Origin: Bacillota bacterium
GTDB lineage: Bacteria > Bacillota > Clostridia > Christensenellales > Aristaeellaceae
Direction: 5' to 3'
NCBI GenBank assembly: GCA_023460055.1
Contig: JAEWRJ010000121.1
Coordinates: 1-15,233 of the forward strand
DNA length: 15,233 bases
Numbering within the stretch: position 1 is the stretch's first letter; the number at the start of each line of letters is the position of its first letter. Positions 14,668-15,233 of this stretch are shown one piece after another. A program made the translations under genes and the position numbers. The notes under the pieces were generated by a model, which saw nothing but the letters and a program-made list of their open reading frames with translations, was not told the DNA's origin and ran no database searches.

Positions 14668-15233
14668 CTACTTACCTCACCAAGTCCAACATTTTTTAGG
14701 GCATAAATCGTTGTATTCTTAAAAATTTTAAGTAGATATAAAACATTTTTCTTGACTCTTTTCGGACATTTTTTTACTGAAAAACGCCATGTTGAAAGGG
14801 CCTTTATTAGGTCACCATTTTTTGCGTAATAAGGTACTATAACAATATTTCTATGCCACCATGCAACTGGATTCTCTTCAAGATACTTAGTATTTTTCAT
14901 GTTTATTCTTTCCAACCCTGCAATCTTTTTATGTAAATTATCGGAAATCTGTTGGCCGGAATGAACATGATATATTACGAGTGGTTCCCTGATAAATCCA
15001 ACCTTGTGTTTTCTAGCCAATCTTAACCACATATCATAGTCTTGAGCTGATGGCATTTCAACATCAAATCCTTGAGCTTCAATTAAGTGGCTTCTCCTTA
15101 TTAATGGAAACGAAGTAGAGCCTATGAAATTATTAATGATAAGTTTATCATAAATATACCCTGAATGGTATGATTTCCTCATCTCAGTTTCTTTCGAGGA
15201 AGCATCCATAATTGAATATCCACAGTATACAAG
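14664..15233 (-). CDS. Glycosyltransferase, C-terminal part (5' end outside window)
   Basis: The frame is open to the right edge; the codons before ATG 15209 read LVYCGYSI, which continues a GT-A glycosyltransferase fold, so ATG 15209 is internal. The visible part holds the family's second half: a FIGSTSFPLIRRSHL acceptor-loop region, the SAQDYDMWLRLA block that carries the catalytic-base Asp of GT2 enzymes, and the FIREPLVIYHVH strand that follows. The C-terminus is basic (KKCPKRVKKN), fitting attachment to the membrane face. The nucleotide-binding half lies outside the window. The stop overlaps the flippase ATG (ATGA). Substrates are unknown. Confidence 0.85.
   Translation of the reverse strand, partial: LVYCGYSIMDASSKETEMRKSYHSGYIYDKLIINNFIGSTSFPLIRRSHLIEAQGFDVEMPSAQDYDMWLRLARKHKVGFIREPLVIYHVHSGQQISDNLHKKIAGLERINMKNTKYLEENPVAWWHRNIVIVPYYAKNGDLIKALSTWRFSVKKCPKRVKKNVLYLLKIFKNTTIYALKNVGLGEVSR

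Noticed and set aside
1..15233. CRISPR array, rRNA operon, integrase/transposase or toxin-antitoxin pair
   Set aside because: No regularly spaced repeats, rRNA signatures or matching protein motifs were seen on either strand.

Overview
The window reads as a chromosomal segment of a low-to-moderate GC Gram-positive bacterium of class Clostridia (Bacillota). The evidence is a YesM/YesN-type two-component pair with a solute-binding protein, strong GGAGG ribosome sites, use of TTG and GTG starts, a tRNA-Trp with encoded CCA, a BspA-like LRR plus Big_2 surface protein, and sigma-A-like TTGACA/TATAAT promoters. I cannot name a genus or species from the sequence.

Left block (1-4101, + strand): a tightly packed operon of a 5'-truncated sensor histidine kinase, an extracellular sugar-type solute-binding protein, an AraC-type response regulator and a HAD-family phosphatase. 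The kinase and binding protein share an ATGA junction, and no permease genes lie between them. This suggests a three-part sensory system rather than a transporter. A tRNA-Trp gene (4140-4213, - strand) with a perfect promoter and its own terminator converges on this operon.

Middle block (4308-6820): a two-gene minus-strand unit holds a small membrane zinc-ribbon protein followed by a YcaQ-family DNA glycosylase-like protein, joined by an ATGA overlap. Back to back with it, a plus-strand unit holds a single-cluster ferredoxin and a DUF488 protein and ends in an 11-bp hairpin. Divergent promoters are visible between the two units. A large secreted protein with BspA-type leucine-rich repeats and five Ig-like Big_2 domains follows on the minus strand (6845-9064) with its own promoter.

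Right block (9192-15233, - strand): part of a surface-polysaccharide locus. In transcription order it holds a glycosyltransferase (cut by the window edge), a Wzx/TuaB-like flippase, a family 2 glycosyltransferase, a UDP-glucuronate 4-epimerase-like enzyme and a UDP-glucose 6-dehydrogenase. The last two would supply UDP-glucuronate and UDP-galacturonate, so the polymer is probably acidic. The glycosyltransferase/flippase part is visibly more AT-rich than the sugar-nucleotide genes, as expected of the exchangeable core of a capsule locus.

The most unusual item is a 0.6-kb insert between the epimerase and the dehydrogenase. It carries a four-helix-bundle (23S rRNA intervening-sequence/S23 family) gene broken by two frameshifts. 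It is bounded by imperfect inverted TAATGCA-type ends, one of which contains the epimerase stop codon. It looks like a decayed small mobile element.
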